Source of the DNA: SABI01 sp963678555
Lineage (GTDB): Bacteria; Spirochaetota; Spirochaetia; Sphaerochaetales; Sphaerochaetaceae
Length of the DNA: 64,000 nucleotides
Direction: 5' to 3'
Assembly: GCA_963678555.2 (NCBI GenBank)
Contig: CAXXJA010000002.1
Span: 186,001 to 250,000, forward strand
Part shown: positions 8,832-18,505 of the stretch, piece by piece
Numbering within the stretch: the stretch's first letter is position 1
Layout of the letters: every line of letters begins with the position of its first letter
Translations under genes and position numbers: made by a program
Notes under the pieces: model-generated
The model's input: the letters and a program-made list of their open reading frames with translations, nothing else
Databases searched by the model: none
What the model was told of the DNA's origin: nothing

Positions 8832-9688
8832 TTCCCCCTTTTGAGGTATTGCTGGGTGAACACCGAATCATCTGCTATCGTATTCAGTTCAACATTCCTC
8901 AGAGTCATGATCGTGCGATGCTTCTCCACAATGTCTTCCACTTCTATCAGGGTGGGGATCCACGTATCATCGATGTACTCCAGTTCCTTCATCAGCATCT
9001 GTTTCACATAGGTGCCATCAGGTGAGAACATGAGAGCTTTCAGGGGAACCAGCTGTTCCTTGCTGACCGAGTAGACGGTCCTTCCGTACTCGCTGCTGCC
9101 ATTCAGGGGAACGGCTCCGATGACGTAGCAGGCCTCGTCATCGACCGTCTCATCCTCGTATCGTGTGAAGGTGTATTCATCCACGTTTCTTCCCTCCATG
9201 TCAGCGTAGGTGATATCGCTGCCCATGAAGGACTCATTCTTTCCTGCTGATACGATACGCCGCACCTTTGCGAGCTCCGGCAGGTACAGCCACATATCTG
9301 AATCACCCGAAGGAGTCTCGATCATCAGGAAGCCTGTCCCTTCGATGTCGGCGGGGGCTGTGAAGTGGAGAACCGAGCGGTTCAGTCCTTCACTCTCCCG
9401 GGAGATGATGCTGAGTTCCCGTACACGCTGATTCCCTTTCTCATTCTCAAGAATCATCGTGATGTCAGCGGCGATATTGCCCGCAAGGAGCGTGTCATTC
9501 GCTTCTTCCATGATCTGATGTCCCGTTCGGGTGTCATCTCCGCTGTATACGGAGAAAGAAACCTGTTCCCCTCGGCCCTGCTCCTCTGTCTGTTCCTTTT
9601 CTGAGGAGCCTCCGCCATACAGGAGGGCAGGGAGGAGGCACAGCAGGAGAGCTGTCAGGGTGATAAGGGTTCTTGTCTTCTTGTTCAT
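8828..9688 (-). CDS. Outer-membrane lipoprotein-sorting (LolA-like) periplasmic protein
   Basis: A 286-residue exported protein. Residues 1-25 form a signal peptide followed by GGGSSEKEQTEEQ. The body has the half-barrel pattern of LolA-like proteins that accompany RND/MMPL pumps: ILENEKGNQRVREL, DIEGTGFLMIETPSGD, MWLYLPELAKVRRI, then SFMGSDITYADMEGR. The block 'lPe..kvRri...k..sFmGsDitYedm' is the diagnostic part of this group. It probably ferries a lipid or lipoprotein between the pump and the outer membrane. ATG 9688 (GGAGG at 9694-9698) overlaps the RND stop as ATGA; an upstream TTG at 9700 is less likely. Confidence 0.82.
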   Translation of the reverse strand: MNKKTRTLITLTALLLCLLPALLYGGGSSEKEQTEEQGRGEQVSFSVYSGDDTRTGHQIMEEANDTLLAGNIAADITMILENEKGNQRVRELSIISRESEGLNRSVLHFTAPADIEGTGFLMIETPSGDSDMWLYLPELAKVRRIVSAGKNESFMGSDITYADMEGRNVDEYTFTRYEDETVDDEACYVIGAVPLNGSSEYGRTVYSVSKEQLVPLKALMFSPDGTYVKQMLMKELEYIDDTWIPTLIEVEDIVEKHRTIMTLRNVELNTIADDSVFTQQYLKRGK

Positions 9689-12030
9689 ACGTTCCTCCAA
9701 TGATGGTATTCGGGCGGGGATGGGGTATCAGTGACCTCTTTCCCTATTCGTGAGTCCAGCGATCCCCTGGAGTCCAGAACAGAGAGAATAGCCGGGATGA
9801 TGGTAAGAGAACCGAAGGAAGCCACGGCCATGGTGAGTGCGATCATCAGTCCGAGAATTCCGATGCTTGCAAGACTGCTGAAGATGAGGACGAGGAAGCC
9901 TGCAGCGACAGAGAGCGCGTTGTACACGATAGCCTTGCCGGTGGTCTGGTGACTGTGCCGGACTGAAAGGGATATCGGGTTCCCCTTTGCCCGTTCACTG
10001 ATGTAGTGCGTGATGTAGTGGATGGAGTAGTCGATTCCGATACCGATGGCGACACTCGCGATCAGTACCGTTGCCATATCAAGTGGAAGGTCGAAGTATC
10101 CCATAAGACCGAAGTTGACAAGAAGCGTTATCAGAATCGGGATCGTTGAAATCATGCCGAGGATGAATGATCTGAGGAGGGTGGAGGTGATCAGGAGCAC
10201 AAGCAGAAGAGAGATTGTGATACTGAGCAGCTGGCTCTTCACAATCAGATTGCTGAGCACCGACATTGCGGTGATACGTCCTGTCGGGGTGATGGTGATT
10301 CCGTTCAGGTTGATGTTCTTGTGTATGTACTGCTCTATATCCTTTTCGAAATTGAGCATCTTCGTCAGGTTGCTGCTCTTCATGAACAGCGTCAGGTTAG
10401 CTGCAGAGTAGTTGTAGGTGACAAGGTTTTCGATCGTCTTATCGTCGCCGGTAAGAGAATAGAGAAGGAGATACTGACTGACGAGGTTTCTGCTTTCGGG
10501 AAGTATAGTGTGTTCCTCGCTGTTCCCGCTCATCACAAAGTGCATCTCCTCGATTATGTCAGCGAGTGACTGACTGCTTCCGACAAACTCGAAGGTCTCA
10601 GCATAGGCCTGAAGGTCCTGCATGGCTGTAAGGACCTCAGGGTCCTTCATCCGGTCAGCTTCCTCACTTTCGAACACAACCTGCATGGTCATGGTTCCAC
10701 TGAAGTAGGTGTTGAAGAATTCATTGTCCTGCATCACCTTCGAATGCTTTCCGAACATCTGAACAAGATCGCTTTCGACCCGAAGGCGGGTGACACCAGC
10801 AACAGAGACCGAGGCTGAAAGGATCACCAGGAGAAGGACAAGGCCTGTATGACGTTCAACTGCACGAGCAAGTGATGCGAGAGCATGTCCGAGGTGTCCC
10901 GGACGCGATTCATCGCTGCGAAAAGAAGTCCGCTTATGCCTCGGCAGAGGAAGCACGTACAGGAGAGCGGGAATGAAGGTGAGAGAGAACACAAGAGCAC
11001 AGAGTACGCCGATTGCGGTAAAGATGCCGAACTCGCGGATCATCCCGATGTCACTGCTGAGAAACGAAAGGAAGCCGGCTATTGTGGTAAGGCCTGCCAT
11101 CAGGACGGCAAGTCCTGTGTGACCGATGGTTTCCCGGATCAATGTATCCTTTTCATGGCTGTCGACAAGCATGAACCGGTTGATGATGTGAATGCCGTAG
11201 GCGCTGCCGATGGCAATCAGAATGGTGGGGACAACGGTTGTCATGATAGAAAGGGGAATGCTCAGGACCGACATGATCCCCAGAGTCCATACTACACTGA
11301 TCACGACTGTCAGGACAGGAAGTACCACGCCTCTTATATTCCTGAAACTGACAAACAGTATCGAAAGGATCACCATGATCACCAGAGGTGAGAGGATCAT
11401 CAGATCATCGGTAATGATATTCTTCACCTCACTGAGCGTCGCTCCTTCCCCGGCAATCCGGTAGGTTTCCCCATCCGATTGCACCTCATCTATGACCTGC
11501 TTGATCTCTTGAAGCATCGCCTCTCGTTTGTCCCCCTCCTTTATCTGGATCAGGATGAGGGCGGCTGTTTCATCAAGACTGACAAAGGTTCCCTTATAGA
11601 GTCTGTTTGTCGTAATCTCGTGACGAAAAGCGGCAACCTCTTCTTCTGTCTCAGGGAGGTCAGGAAGGATCTGTGTGACTTCGATACCATCCTCACGTGC
11701 CGTGATGATATCAAGGTTCACGGGAGACAGTACGCTGCCGGCGCCCTCTATGCGGCTGAACCGTTCAGTAAGGAGAGCAAGCTTCTGGATGTTGGTGACG
11801 GTGAACAGCGGATCTGAAATCAGACCTATGATGAAGAACTCCTGTTTTGGAAACAACTCATTTACCCGGTCCAGGTAGACAGACTCGGGAAGGTCTGAAG
11901 GAATCGCCTTCGTGATATCAGCTTCGACCGTGAGGTTCATGATGCTGAATGCGAACACTATTGTGATGACAGCGATACTCATCAGGAGGATCCTGGGAAA
12001 TTTCAGGATCAAGACGATAAGACGGTTCAT
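9685..12030 (-). CDS. RND superfamily (MMPL-type) transporter
   Basis: A 781-residue inner-membrane exporter with the duplicated RND layout: TM1 near residues 10-30, a large periplasmic loop, and TM2-6 (VIMVILSILFVSF, TVVISVVWTLGIMSVL, TTVVPTILIAIGSAYGIHIINRF). A second TM and loop follow, then TM8-12 with AIGIGIDYSIHYITHY, the MMPL consensus. Proteins of this kind export lipids or hydrophobic compounds and are driven by ion gradients. ATG 12030 (GAGGGA upstream) was chosen over 12075. It is the first gene of the operon, divergent from the TetR regulator, which is the likely controller. Confidence 0.88.
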   Translation of the reverse strand: MNRLIVLILKFPRILLMSIAVITIVFAFSIMNLTVEADITKAIPSDLPESVYLDRVNELFPKQEFFIIGLISDPLFTVTNIQKLALLTERFSRIEGAGSVLSPVNLDIITAREDGIEVTQILPDLPETEEEVAAFRHEITTNRLYKGTFVSLDETAALILIQIKEGDKREAMLQEIKQVIDEVQSDGETYRIAGEGATLSEVKNIITDDLMILSPLVIMVILSILFVSFRNIRGVVLPVLTVVISVVWTLGIMSVLSIPLSIMTTVVPTILIAIGSAYGIHIINRFMLVDSHEKDTLIRETIGHTGLAVLMAGLTTIAGFLSFLSSDIGMIREFGIFTAIGVLCALVFSLTFIPALLYVLPLPRHKRTSFRSDESRPGHLGHALASLARAVERHTGLVLLLVILSASVSVAGVTRLRVESDLVQMFGKHSKVMQDNEFFNTYFSGTMTMQVVFESEEADRMKDPEVLTAMQDLQAYAETFEFVGSSQSLADIIEEMHFVMSGNSEEHTILPESRNLVSQYLLLYSLTGDDKTIENLVTYNYSAANLTLFMKSSNLTKMLNFEKDIEQYIHKNINLNGITITPTGRITAMSVLSNLIVKSQLLSITISLLLVLLITSTLLRSFILGMISTIPILITLLVNFGLMGYFDLPLDMATVLIASVAIGIGIDYSIHYITHYISERAKGNPISLSVRHSHQTTGKAIVYNALSVAAGFLVLIFSSLASIGILGLMIALTMAVASFGSLTIIPAILSVLDSRGSLDSRIGKEVTDTPSPPEYHHWRNV

Positions 12031-12121
12031 GTCAGATCTCCCTCGTGTTGATCTCATAGACCAGAGTTTCACCAATATGCAAGACTCCGTGTTGTATAAT
12101 GAACATATTGTCTATGAAAAA

Positions 12122-12147
12122 ACACTCTTCTATGGTACTATCAGTGT
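12122..12147. promoter_or_regulatory. Candidate TetR operator in the divergent intergenic region
   Basis: ACACT and AGTGT arms enclose a 16-bp centre between the divergent RND operon and tetR-type gene. It overlaps a possible rightward promoter (TTGTCT, 17 bp, TATGGT at 12108-12136). The symmetry is modest and the assignment rests mainly on location. Confidence 0.3.
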
Positions 12148-12256
12148 GTAGAGCGGTAAAGAAAGGTTCTGTTCAGCATCTGACTGTTCAGCGACACAAT
12201 CCTTTATAGCTGTACCAGAACATACACTTCCATGGCAGGATTGTAGAGGAGGCACC

Positions 12257-12847
12257 ATGAGCGTTGCACCTGCAGCAGGACGTGATTTAAAAGAAGATCG
12301 TCGGACAAAATACACGAAGATGGTACTATCTCAGAGCCTTCTTGAGCTGATGCAGGAAAAAGAGATTGCAAAAATTACTGTCACTGAGATCTGTCGGAAA
12401 GCCGACATCAACCGCAACACCTTTTATAAATACTACTACGGACCTGAAGATCTTCTATCCACCCTAGAAGATCAGTTGATGGAAATCATCACCGGCTCCC
12501 TCAGCCAGAGCGGTGACGTGACGAAGATGGGGCGTGATCTGCTTTCCATCCTGCTCGAGAACAAAGATCTGTGCCGCGTGATTCTCAGCGATCACGGGAA
12601 TCAGGAACTGCTCCACAGGATCCTGAAACTTACCCGTCATGCGTTCCTTGAGGAGTGGAAACTGCGTGTCAGCCCTGAAAGCGCCCATCACGTAGAGAAC
12701 ATGTATCTCTACGGAGAAGGAGGCATGATCGCCCTTATCAGGCACTGGGTAACAAGTGACTTCAAAGATGACATTGAAGACCTGGTCCCCTACTTCCCGT
12801 TCACCAATGCTATCATCGGGAAAGAGATAGAGAAGCACGCACGGTAG
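12257..12847 (+). CDS. TetR/AcrR family transcriptional regulator
   Basis: A 196-residue repressor-type protein. The N-terminal HTH is clear (residues about 20-65: KMVLSQSLLELMQEKEIAKI, TVTEICRKADINRNTFYKYY), with the TetR signature 'itvteIcrkAdinrnTFYkyY'. The C-terminal helical ligand domain resembles DhaS-type TetR members. GGAGG precedes ATG 12257. Transcription diverges from the RND-LolA-OMP operon, so it probably represses that operon until a hydrophobic ligand binds; this is inferred from gene order. Confidence 0.88.
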   Translation: MSVAPAAGRDLKEDRRTKYTKMVLSQSLLELMQEKEIAKITVTEICRKADINRNTFYKYYYGPEDLLSTLEDQLMEIITGSLSQSGDVTKMGRDLLSILLENKDLCRVILSDHGNQELLHRILKLTRHAFLEEWKLRVSPESAHHVENMYLYGEGGMIALIRHWVTSDFKDDIEDLVPYFPFTNAIIGKEIEKHAR

Positions 12848-13186
12848 ACAGGAGAAGACTGTCTTTGCTCTTTCGGCAAGAACCTCATGGTGTCGATACA
12901 CACCTCAAGTGATCACAGACAGGATGTCTTTTCCTGACAGGTGTCTCATCACTTTCTCTATGGATATTCAATTAGTGATAATTTAGGGTTGAAATTCATC
13001 AGCTATGAGGTGATAATAGTCTCTGTTAGATCAATTAGATGTATAAATAGTTAATTTATTACTGTAATGAGTATAATTTTCGCGTGTATGCGGAGAAGAG
13101 TCATATGATGTAAAATATCATGTGAAGTACTCCAGACCTGACAGATTAGATTGCGCGTTGGTTGTATGTGTGCTGGAGGGTGTGCT
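12848..13186. other. AT-rich intergenic region before the EAL protein
   Basis: No gene is seen. The sequence is clearly more AT-rich than its surroundings and holds a consensus -10 box TATAAT at 13072-13077 with only a poor -35. This is presumably the promoter region of the downstream EAL gene. No known riboswitch was recognised. Confidence 0.5.
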
Positions 13187-15682
13187 GTGATAGATTCCAT
13201 TGTTGCAATCGGTTTTGAGGAACCGGACCTTCTCCTGATCGGGCGCAGTTATCCCTCGCACAGGTGTATAGGCTTCAACACTCTTCCTGTTGAACCGATG
13301 ACGGACGACAGGTCCCTGATATTGATCTCTGTGGGAGACTCCGGCATCCCCATGAGTGTCGCGCGTTCGTACCTGCGTGATATTCCCCCTGAGATTCCGG
13401 TGATCGCTGTCGTGAAGGACCCTCACCTGGAAACAGAGTTGGCACGTGGACTAGAGAGACATATTGACTTTCTCCGTTTCCCGCTTACAGAAGTCGGTCT
13501 TTCGCACCGAATTGAGACCTACAGGAAGCTGGCTGCTCTGAGGCAGAACGCGGAGACCACACACCAGGAGGCGGTGTTCTTTCGTGCGATCTATGAGCAG
13601 TCTCCCATCGGCATCATCCTTTCTCAGGACGGGACGATCCCTGTCAGGGGAAAGGATCCCGACCCCTATCTCATGATAAACCCGAAGAGCGAAGAGATCA
13701 CCGGCTGGGACAGGCATACTCTCGCTGAACTCGGCTGGAAACGTATCACCCACCCGCAGGATCTCTCCCATGATGTCGCTCACCTTGAACGTCTCATGCG
13801 GGGTGAGATCAAAGACTATGAGATTGACAAACGGTTTGTGAAACCGGATGGTTCTCATGTGTGGACACGGATCTTCGTCACTCAGATCTTTACCAGTGAG
13901 AGTGAAGAGCCGTATCAACTGTGTCTCATCTTAGATATCTCCAACCACAAACGCCTTGAGCTCGACCTTATCGAAAGTGTCAGGAGCAGGGAGATCCTCT
14001 TCTCCAACCTGCCCGGTATGGCCTACCGATGTTCCAATGATGAACACTGGACTATGAGATTCATATCCAACGGGTGCTATTCGGTAACCGGCTACAGCAC
14101 GGAAGCCCTTCTGAACAACCGGAGCATTACCTTTGAGGAGGTCATTGCTCCTGAATACCGTCAGAAGGTAAGGGATGAATGGGAGAAGGTGATACCTTTG
14201 AACGAACCCTTTCACTATGAATTTGAGATCATTACCTCGAGCGGGGAACGTCGGTGGGTGATGGAGGCAGGTCAGGCTGTCTATGATGAGCAAGGTGAAG
14301 CTGTCTTCCTTGAGGGTATCATACTCGACATTTCCCGACGGAAGCAGTATGAGCATCAGCTGATTCATTTCAGTGAGTATGATCAGGTGACTCAACTGCC
14401 GAACCGCAAGGCTCTCGAACAGAAACTTGAGAAGGAAGCCCGTCTCCCCAGTCACCCGAAACGCGCTCTGATCGCCTTTGATCTCCACTCGGTTCAGATG
14501 CTGAACTCTGTGTACGGGTTTGACTACTGTCAGGAAGTGACGGAGAGCCTCGTTGAGGCTTTCGCACTTGCAAGCGATGAACGGCATGAACTGTTCATAT
14601 TCAATGTCAACAGTTTTGTCTTTTTTGTGAAGGACTACCGGGACCGGGACGGGTTGCTCTCCTTCTGCTCGGCAGTAGCCGAAAGGATCGAACCGATTCT
14701 CACGAGGGAAAGGATTTCCTACGGTGTAGGGGCTGTCGAGCTTGACGCCTATGATGGACAGGATATCCCGAAGATAGAAAGAAACCTGCTCGTTTCCTCG
14801 GAAAAGAGGAGAACCAGTGGGAAAAACAGACTATCTGTCTGTTTTTTTGATGATTCTCTTATAGCAAGCATAGAACGGGAACAGACCATCATACAGGAAC
14901 TGTCGCAGATCATTGAAGGAGAAGGGGAGGAGCGCTATCAACTGCACTTTCAACCGATCTGCAATCTGAGCACCGGCACCCTGAGCGGGTTCGAAGCTCT
15001 TTCGCGTTTCACCAGCAGTGTCTACGGCAGCATTCCCCCGGCCGAATTCATTCCTATAGCCGAACGCACCCGACTGATCATACCCCTTGGAGACCTGATT
15101 ATCAGAAACGCTCTCCGGTTCCTTGTCCGAGCGGGAGAGGACGGGCATGAAGATATGCATGTGGCGGTGAACATTTCGCCCCTTCAGCTCTTTGATACCG
15201 GTTTTGTACAGCGCATCGATAAGCTTGTCCGAAGTTCAGGTGTCAGACCGCAGCAGGTCGTTCTCGAGATCACCGAATCCGTGTTCATCAATGGCTATCA
15301 GGAAGTGAATGAGATCTTCAGACAGCTGAAGGCTCTGGGTTTCGCCTTAGCGCTAGATGATTTCGGCACCGGGTATTCCTCTTTTTCCCGGGAACAGGAA
15401 CTGAATGTGAATTACATCAAGCTCGATCAGTACTTCACCCAGCGCCTTCTTTCGATAGATCAGGATCGATCGGTACTCGCTGACCTCATTTCGATGGTTC
15501 ACCGATCCGGCCACATCGTTATTGCGGAAGGAGTTGAACATGAGAGCCAGAGAGAATACCTGCGACGGTATGATTGTGACTTGGCTCAGGGATTCCTGTT
15601 CAGCAAACCGCTACCTGAGCAGGAGGCCCTTGACCTGGTTTGTGAGCGAAGGTGTACACACAGAGACCGGCGGTTGCCTTGA
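13187..15682 (+). CDS. PAS-PAS-(degenerate GGDEF)-EAL cyclic-di-GMP phosphodiesterase
   Basis: An 831-residue protein. Residues about 1-110 look receiver-like but degenerate. Two PAS domains follow (about 130-255 and 265-395). A GGDEF domain comes next (YDQVTQLPNRKALEQ); its GGDEF signature is replaced by FNVNSF, so it should not make c-di-GMP. The C-terminal EAL domain is intact: GFEALSRF (Glu603), NISPLQL, EITESVF, LDDFGTGYSS (Asp724-Asp725), IKLDQYF, AEGVE. It should therefore hydrolyse c-di-GMP to pGpG. GTG 13187 was chosen because TGGAGGG lies 8 nt upstream; a TTG at 13151 has no such site. There are no TM segments. Confidence 0.9.
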   Translation: MIDSIVAIGFEEPDLLLIGRSYPSHRCIGFNTLPVEPMTDDRSLILISVGDSGIPMSVARSYLRDIPPEIPVIAVVKDPHLETELARGLERHIDFLRFPLTEVGLSHRIETYRKLAALRQNAETTHQEAVFFRAIYEQSPIGIILSQDGTIPVRGKDPDPYLMINPKSEEITGWDRHTLAELGWKRITHPQDLSHDVAHLERLMRGEIKDYEIDKRFVKPDGSHVWTRIFVTQIFTSESEEPYQLCLILDISNHKRLELDLIESVRSREILFSNLPGMAYRCSNDEHWTMRFISNGCYSVTGYSTEALLNNRSITFEEVIAPEYRQKVRDEWEKVIPLNEPFHYEFEIITSSGERRWVMEAGQAVYDEQGEAVFLEGIILDISRRKQYEHQLIHFSEYDQVTQLPNRKALEQKLEKEARLPSHPKRALIAFDLHSVQMLNSVYGFDYCQEVTESLVEAFALASDERHELFIFNVNSFVFFVKDYRDRDGLLSFCSAVAERIEPILTRERISYGVGAVELDAYDGQDIPKIERNLLVSSEKRRTSGKNRLSVCFFDDSLIASIEREQTIIQELSQIIEGEGEERYQLHFQPICNLSTGTLSGFEALSRFTSSVYGSIPPAEFIPIAERTRLIIPLGDLIIRNALRFLVRAGEDGHEDMHVAVNISPLQLFDTGFVQRIDKLVRSSGVRPQQVVLEITESVFINGYQEVNEIFRQLKALGFALALDDFGTGYSSFSREQELNVNYIKLDQYFTQRLLSIDQDRSVLADLISMVHRSGHIVIAEGVEHESQREYLRRYDCDLAQGFLFSKPLPEQEALDLVCERRCTHRDRRLP

Positions 15683-16264
15683 AGCGCATGACCTCAAGGT
15701 CGAGGTGCCTGCCATGTGATGCTTCTGACGGTGCCGGAATTGCCTGTGCCTTGTGTGTCCTGTTCGTGAAGGACTCAACCCCCGTCCTGAACCAGATGGA
15801 ATTCTGCAGAGCGCTCCGGCTCGAATGTATCTGAGCAATGGAATCTCCTCATCATAGCGGGGCTTCCTTCCTTTCTGATCATAGGATGTCTCATCTCAGT
15901 CTATGACAGTCCGGTGTGTTACGTCGATGTGAAGCACTCTCTGTGACCCCGAATGAGAGTAATTACCGGTTTTTGCGGCTTTTCAGGGTGTTCGGTATGT
16001 ACACTGAGACCTCATGTGGTATCATTCAATTATTGGTATAGCTCTGTTTTCACGGTAAACAGCGGCTGTTGCAGAGGTGATACCTGACCGACCGACTTCT
16101 TCGATACATCCATCAGTTCAGGCGTATCGCACGTAAGAGAATTGGAATGAGGTTCTTGCTGATACGGCGACTGTCATGGTAAGGACCGAAAAGGGAGGTG
16201 CGGTATCAATCGAGCAGAGAGACTCAACACTCTGGAACGGGGTAGTATACACAGGTTTTTCGAT
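15683..16264. other. Long intergenic region between the EAL and GGDEF-HD-GYP genes
   Basis: No convincing gene, RNA or terminator was recognised here. The short open frames lack Shine-Dalgarno sites and family resemblance. The last 60 bases (16205-16264) probably belong to the downstream coding region if a non-standard start is used. Confidence 0.5.
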
Positions 16265-18376
16265 GTGATGGCGGATGGCCTGTTCTCCTTAGCCGATGAC
16301 GGGAGCATCGTGAAGGCCAATGCAGCAGCCTGCAGGATGCTCGGATATGAGCACAGTCCCTTGCTTGAGATGAACATCCGTGACCTGGAACCTGATGGGA
16401 CGGCACAGAGGGTCAGTGTAGTGCTCACACAGCTATGTGATGGAGAATCCCGGAAGGTGGAAGGGCTTCTGAGGAACGCCGAGGGACGTATACTCGATAT
16501 CGAGTTCTCCCTTGCCTTAATCCGTGACCTTTCTCCTCATGTTATCTGCGTTGTGCGCAATATCAGCGAATATAAGCGAATTGAGTCCTCTCTGACCTCT
16601 GTCTCCGACCTGATGCGGTACGTCATTGAACATACCCGCAGTTCCATAGCGGTTCATGACCGTGATCTCCGGTATCTGTATGTCAGTCAGCGCTACCGTG
16701 ACGAGTACAACCTCACCGACTGTGATATCATCGGCAGGCATCATTATGATGTGATACCTGACCTTCCGCAGAAATGGAGGGATGTTCACCAGCGGTGTCT
16801 CAAGGGAGAGGTGCTGAGTGCAGAGGATGACCCTTTCACCCGACCTGACGGGACAATGGAGTGGACACGGTGGGAGTGCCGTCCGTGGTACGGGCGAGAT
16901 GGTGAGATCAGCGGAATTATCGTGTATACCGAACTGGTGACCAGACAGAAGCAGATTGAGCTTGAATTGCGCCAGACGAAGGAGTATCTTGAAAAACTGA
17001 TCAGGTATGCCAATGCACCGATAGCGGTATGGGACAATGAAGAACGTATCACCACCTTCAACAAAGCGTTTGAGGAGCTTGCCGGGTTGCACTCATCAGA
17101 AGTGATTGGCCGGAAGATAGAGGAATTATTTCCGACTGACCGTCGTGAGTCTGTGATGAGCCGGATCAGAGAGCAGCAGTCTACCAGCAGTTCAGAGGCG
17201 ATCGAACTCGAGATCGACAGCTGTGACGGCACAGTGCGTACGCTGCTGTGGAACTCGACCCCCGTCAAAGATGAGCAGAATGCTGCGTATATGTCAACAA
17301 TCGGTCAGGGCCAGGACATCACAGAGATCAAGCGGTCCTCGCAGCGTCTGCTCTACCAGCGTTACCATGATGATCTGACCGGCTTATACAACCGGGTGTG
17401 GTTCGAACATGAATTCAGCACGTTCACGGATCCCTCATTTCTGCCGGTGACGGTAGTCATTGCTGATACGAACGGACTGCGCGTGGTCAATGATTCCTTC
17501 GGACACGAGGTAGGAGACGAACTGCTGCGCAAGACCGCTCAGCTTGTGTCGAACTGCTGCCGGGCAACCGATATCGTCGCACGCTACGGAGGGGATGAGT
17601 TTGTGATCGTTATGCCCAATACCGATTCCATCGAAGCGCTGTCCCGTATCGATGCCATAGAATTGAAAGCGAAGTCAGTCATGGTGGAGTCGTTTCAGCT
17701 CTCTCTCTCCTTCGGCTATCATACCCGCTCCCTGCCTTCTGAATCCCTCACGCTGGTCATGAAACGTGCTGAAGACATGCTCTCCCGAAACAAGGTATAT
17801 GAACGTGCGAGTTCGAAGAACTACACGATAGGAATAGTCATCAATTCACTGTTTGAGAAGAGCGAGCGGGAGTCGCTGCATTCGAAACGGGTGAGCGAGC
17901 TGTCCGAACTGATCGCCACCCTGATGGGACTCTCTTCGAGAGAAATCAATCGGCTTCGTGTCACCGCTCTCATGCACGATATCGGCAAGATCGGGGTGCC
18001 GGAAGAGATTCTGAACAAACCCTCTTCCCTTGATCCACATGAGTGGTCTCTCATGCGACGTCATTCTGAATCAGGGTACCGGATTCTGTCTGCTTCGAAG
18101 GATTTTTCCGATATCGCGACTGCCGTCCTTGAGCACCATGAACGCTGGGACGGCAGAGGGTACCCTCAGGGGAAGTCGGAAGAGGATATTTCTTTATATG
18201 CACGGATTATCATGGTCGCTGATTCATTCGATGCGATGACGAATGAACGATCGTACAAGAAGCCGATGGCTGTCGATGAGGCACTCAAAGAGATCTCCCG
18301 GTGTGCGGGAAGTCAGTTTGATCCCGAGATATCGCGTCTGTTCGTGAGTGCTTACAGGGAAAAAGAGCGAATGTGA
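16265..18376 (+). CDS. PAS-GGDEF-HD-GYP dual cyclic-di-GMP enzyme
   Basis: A cytoplasmic protein of 703 residues from GTG 16265. Three PAS domains (about 1-110, 115-235, 240-355) precede a GGDEF domain with intact YGGDEF (442-446) and an RATD inhibitory I-site five residues before it. A complete HD-GYP domain follows (HD near 571, GRGYP near 630). It can in principle both make and degrade c-di-GMP. The frame is open back to 16205 with PAS-like sequence (INRAERLNTLERGS...RFFDVMADGLFSL). GGGAGG at 16193-16198 sits 6 nt before an ATC codon at 16205, while GTG 16265 has no Shine-Dalgarno. The true start may thus be the ATC. Confidence 0.88.
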   Translation: MMADGLFSLADDGSIVKANAAACRMLGYEHSPLLEMNIRDLEPDGTAQRVSVVLTQLCDGESRKVEGLLRNAEGRILDIEFSLALIRDLSPHVICVVRNISEYKRIESSLTSVSDLMRYVIEHTRSSIAVHDRDLRYLYVSQRYRDEYNLTDCDIIGRHHYDVIPDLPQKWRDVHQRCLKGEVLSAEDDPFTRPDGTMEWTRWECRPWYGRDGEISGIIVYTELVTRQKQIELELRQTKEYLEKLIRYANAPIAVWDNEERITTFNKAFEELAGLHSSEVIGRKIEELFPTDRRESVMSRIREQQSTSSSEAIELEIDSCDGTVRTLLWNSTPVKDEQNAAYMSTIGQGQDITEIKRSSQRLLYQRYHDDLTGLYNRVWFEHEFSTFTDPSFLPVTVVIADTNGLRVVNDSFGHEVGDELLRKTAQLVSNCCRATDIVARYGGDEFVIVMPNTDSIEALSRIDAIELKAKSVMVESFQLSLSFGYHTRSLPSESLTLVMKRAEDMLSRNKVYERASSKNYTIGIVINSLFEKSERESLHSKRVSELSELIATLMGLSSREINRLRVTALMHDIGKIGVPEEILNKPSSLDPHEWSLMRRHSESGYRILSASKDFSDIATAVLEHHERWDGRGYPQGKSEEDISLYARIIMVADSFDAMTNERSYKKPMAVDEALKEISRCAGSQFDPEISRLFVSAYREKERM

Positions 18377-18505
18377 ACTGGACAGGTTCTCTCATAGCGC
18401 GTACTGATACCTCCTTCACTGCGTTCGCGATACCACTTCCCGTTTATTGTACGTTCTCCTGCGTTTCCTACTTGTACTCTCCTTTTTCTGGTGTTACGGT
18501 ATGCT

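Noticed and set aside
12132..12142. The 11-mer ATGGTACTATC also occurs at 12320-12330 and 35427-35437
   Set aside because: Considered as a shared operator, but two copies lie inside coding sequence (the TetR gene, the GH13 start) and there is no common symmetry; chance is likely.
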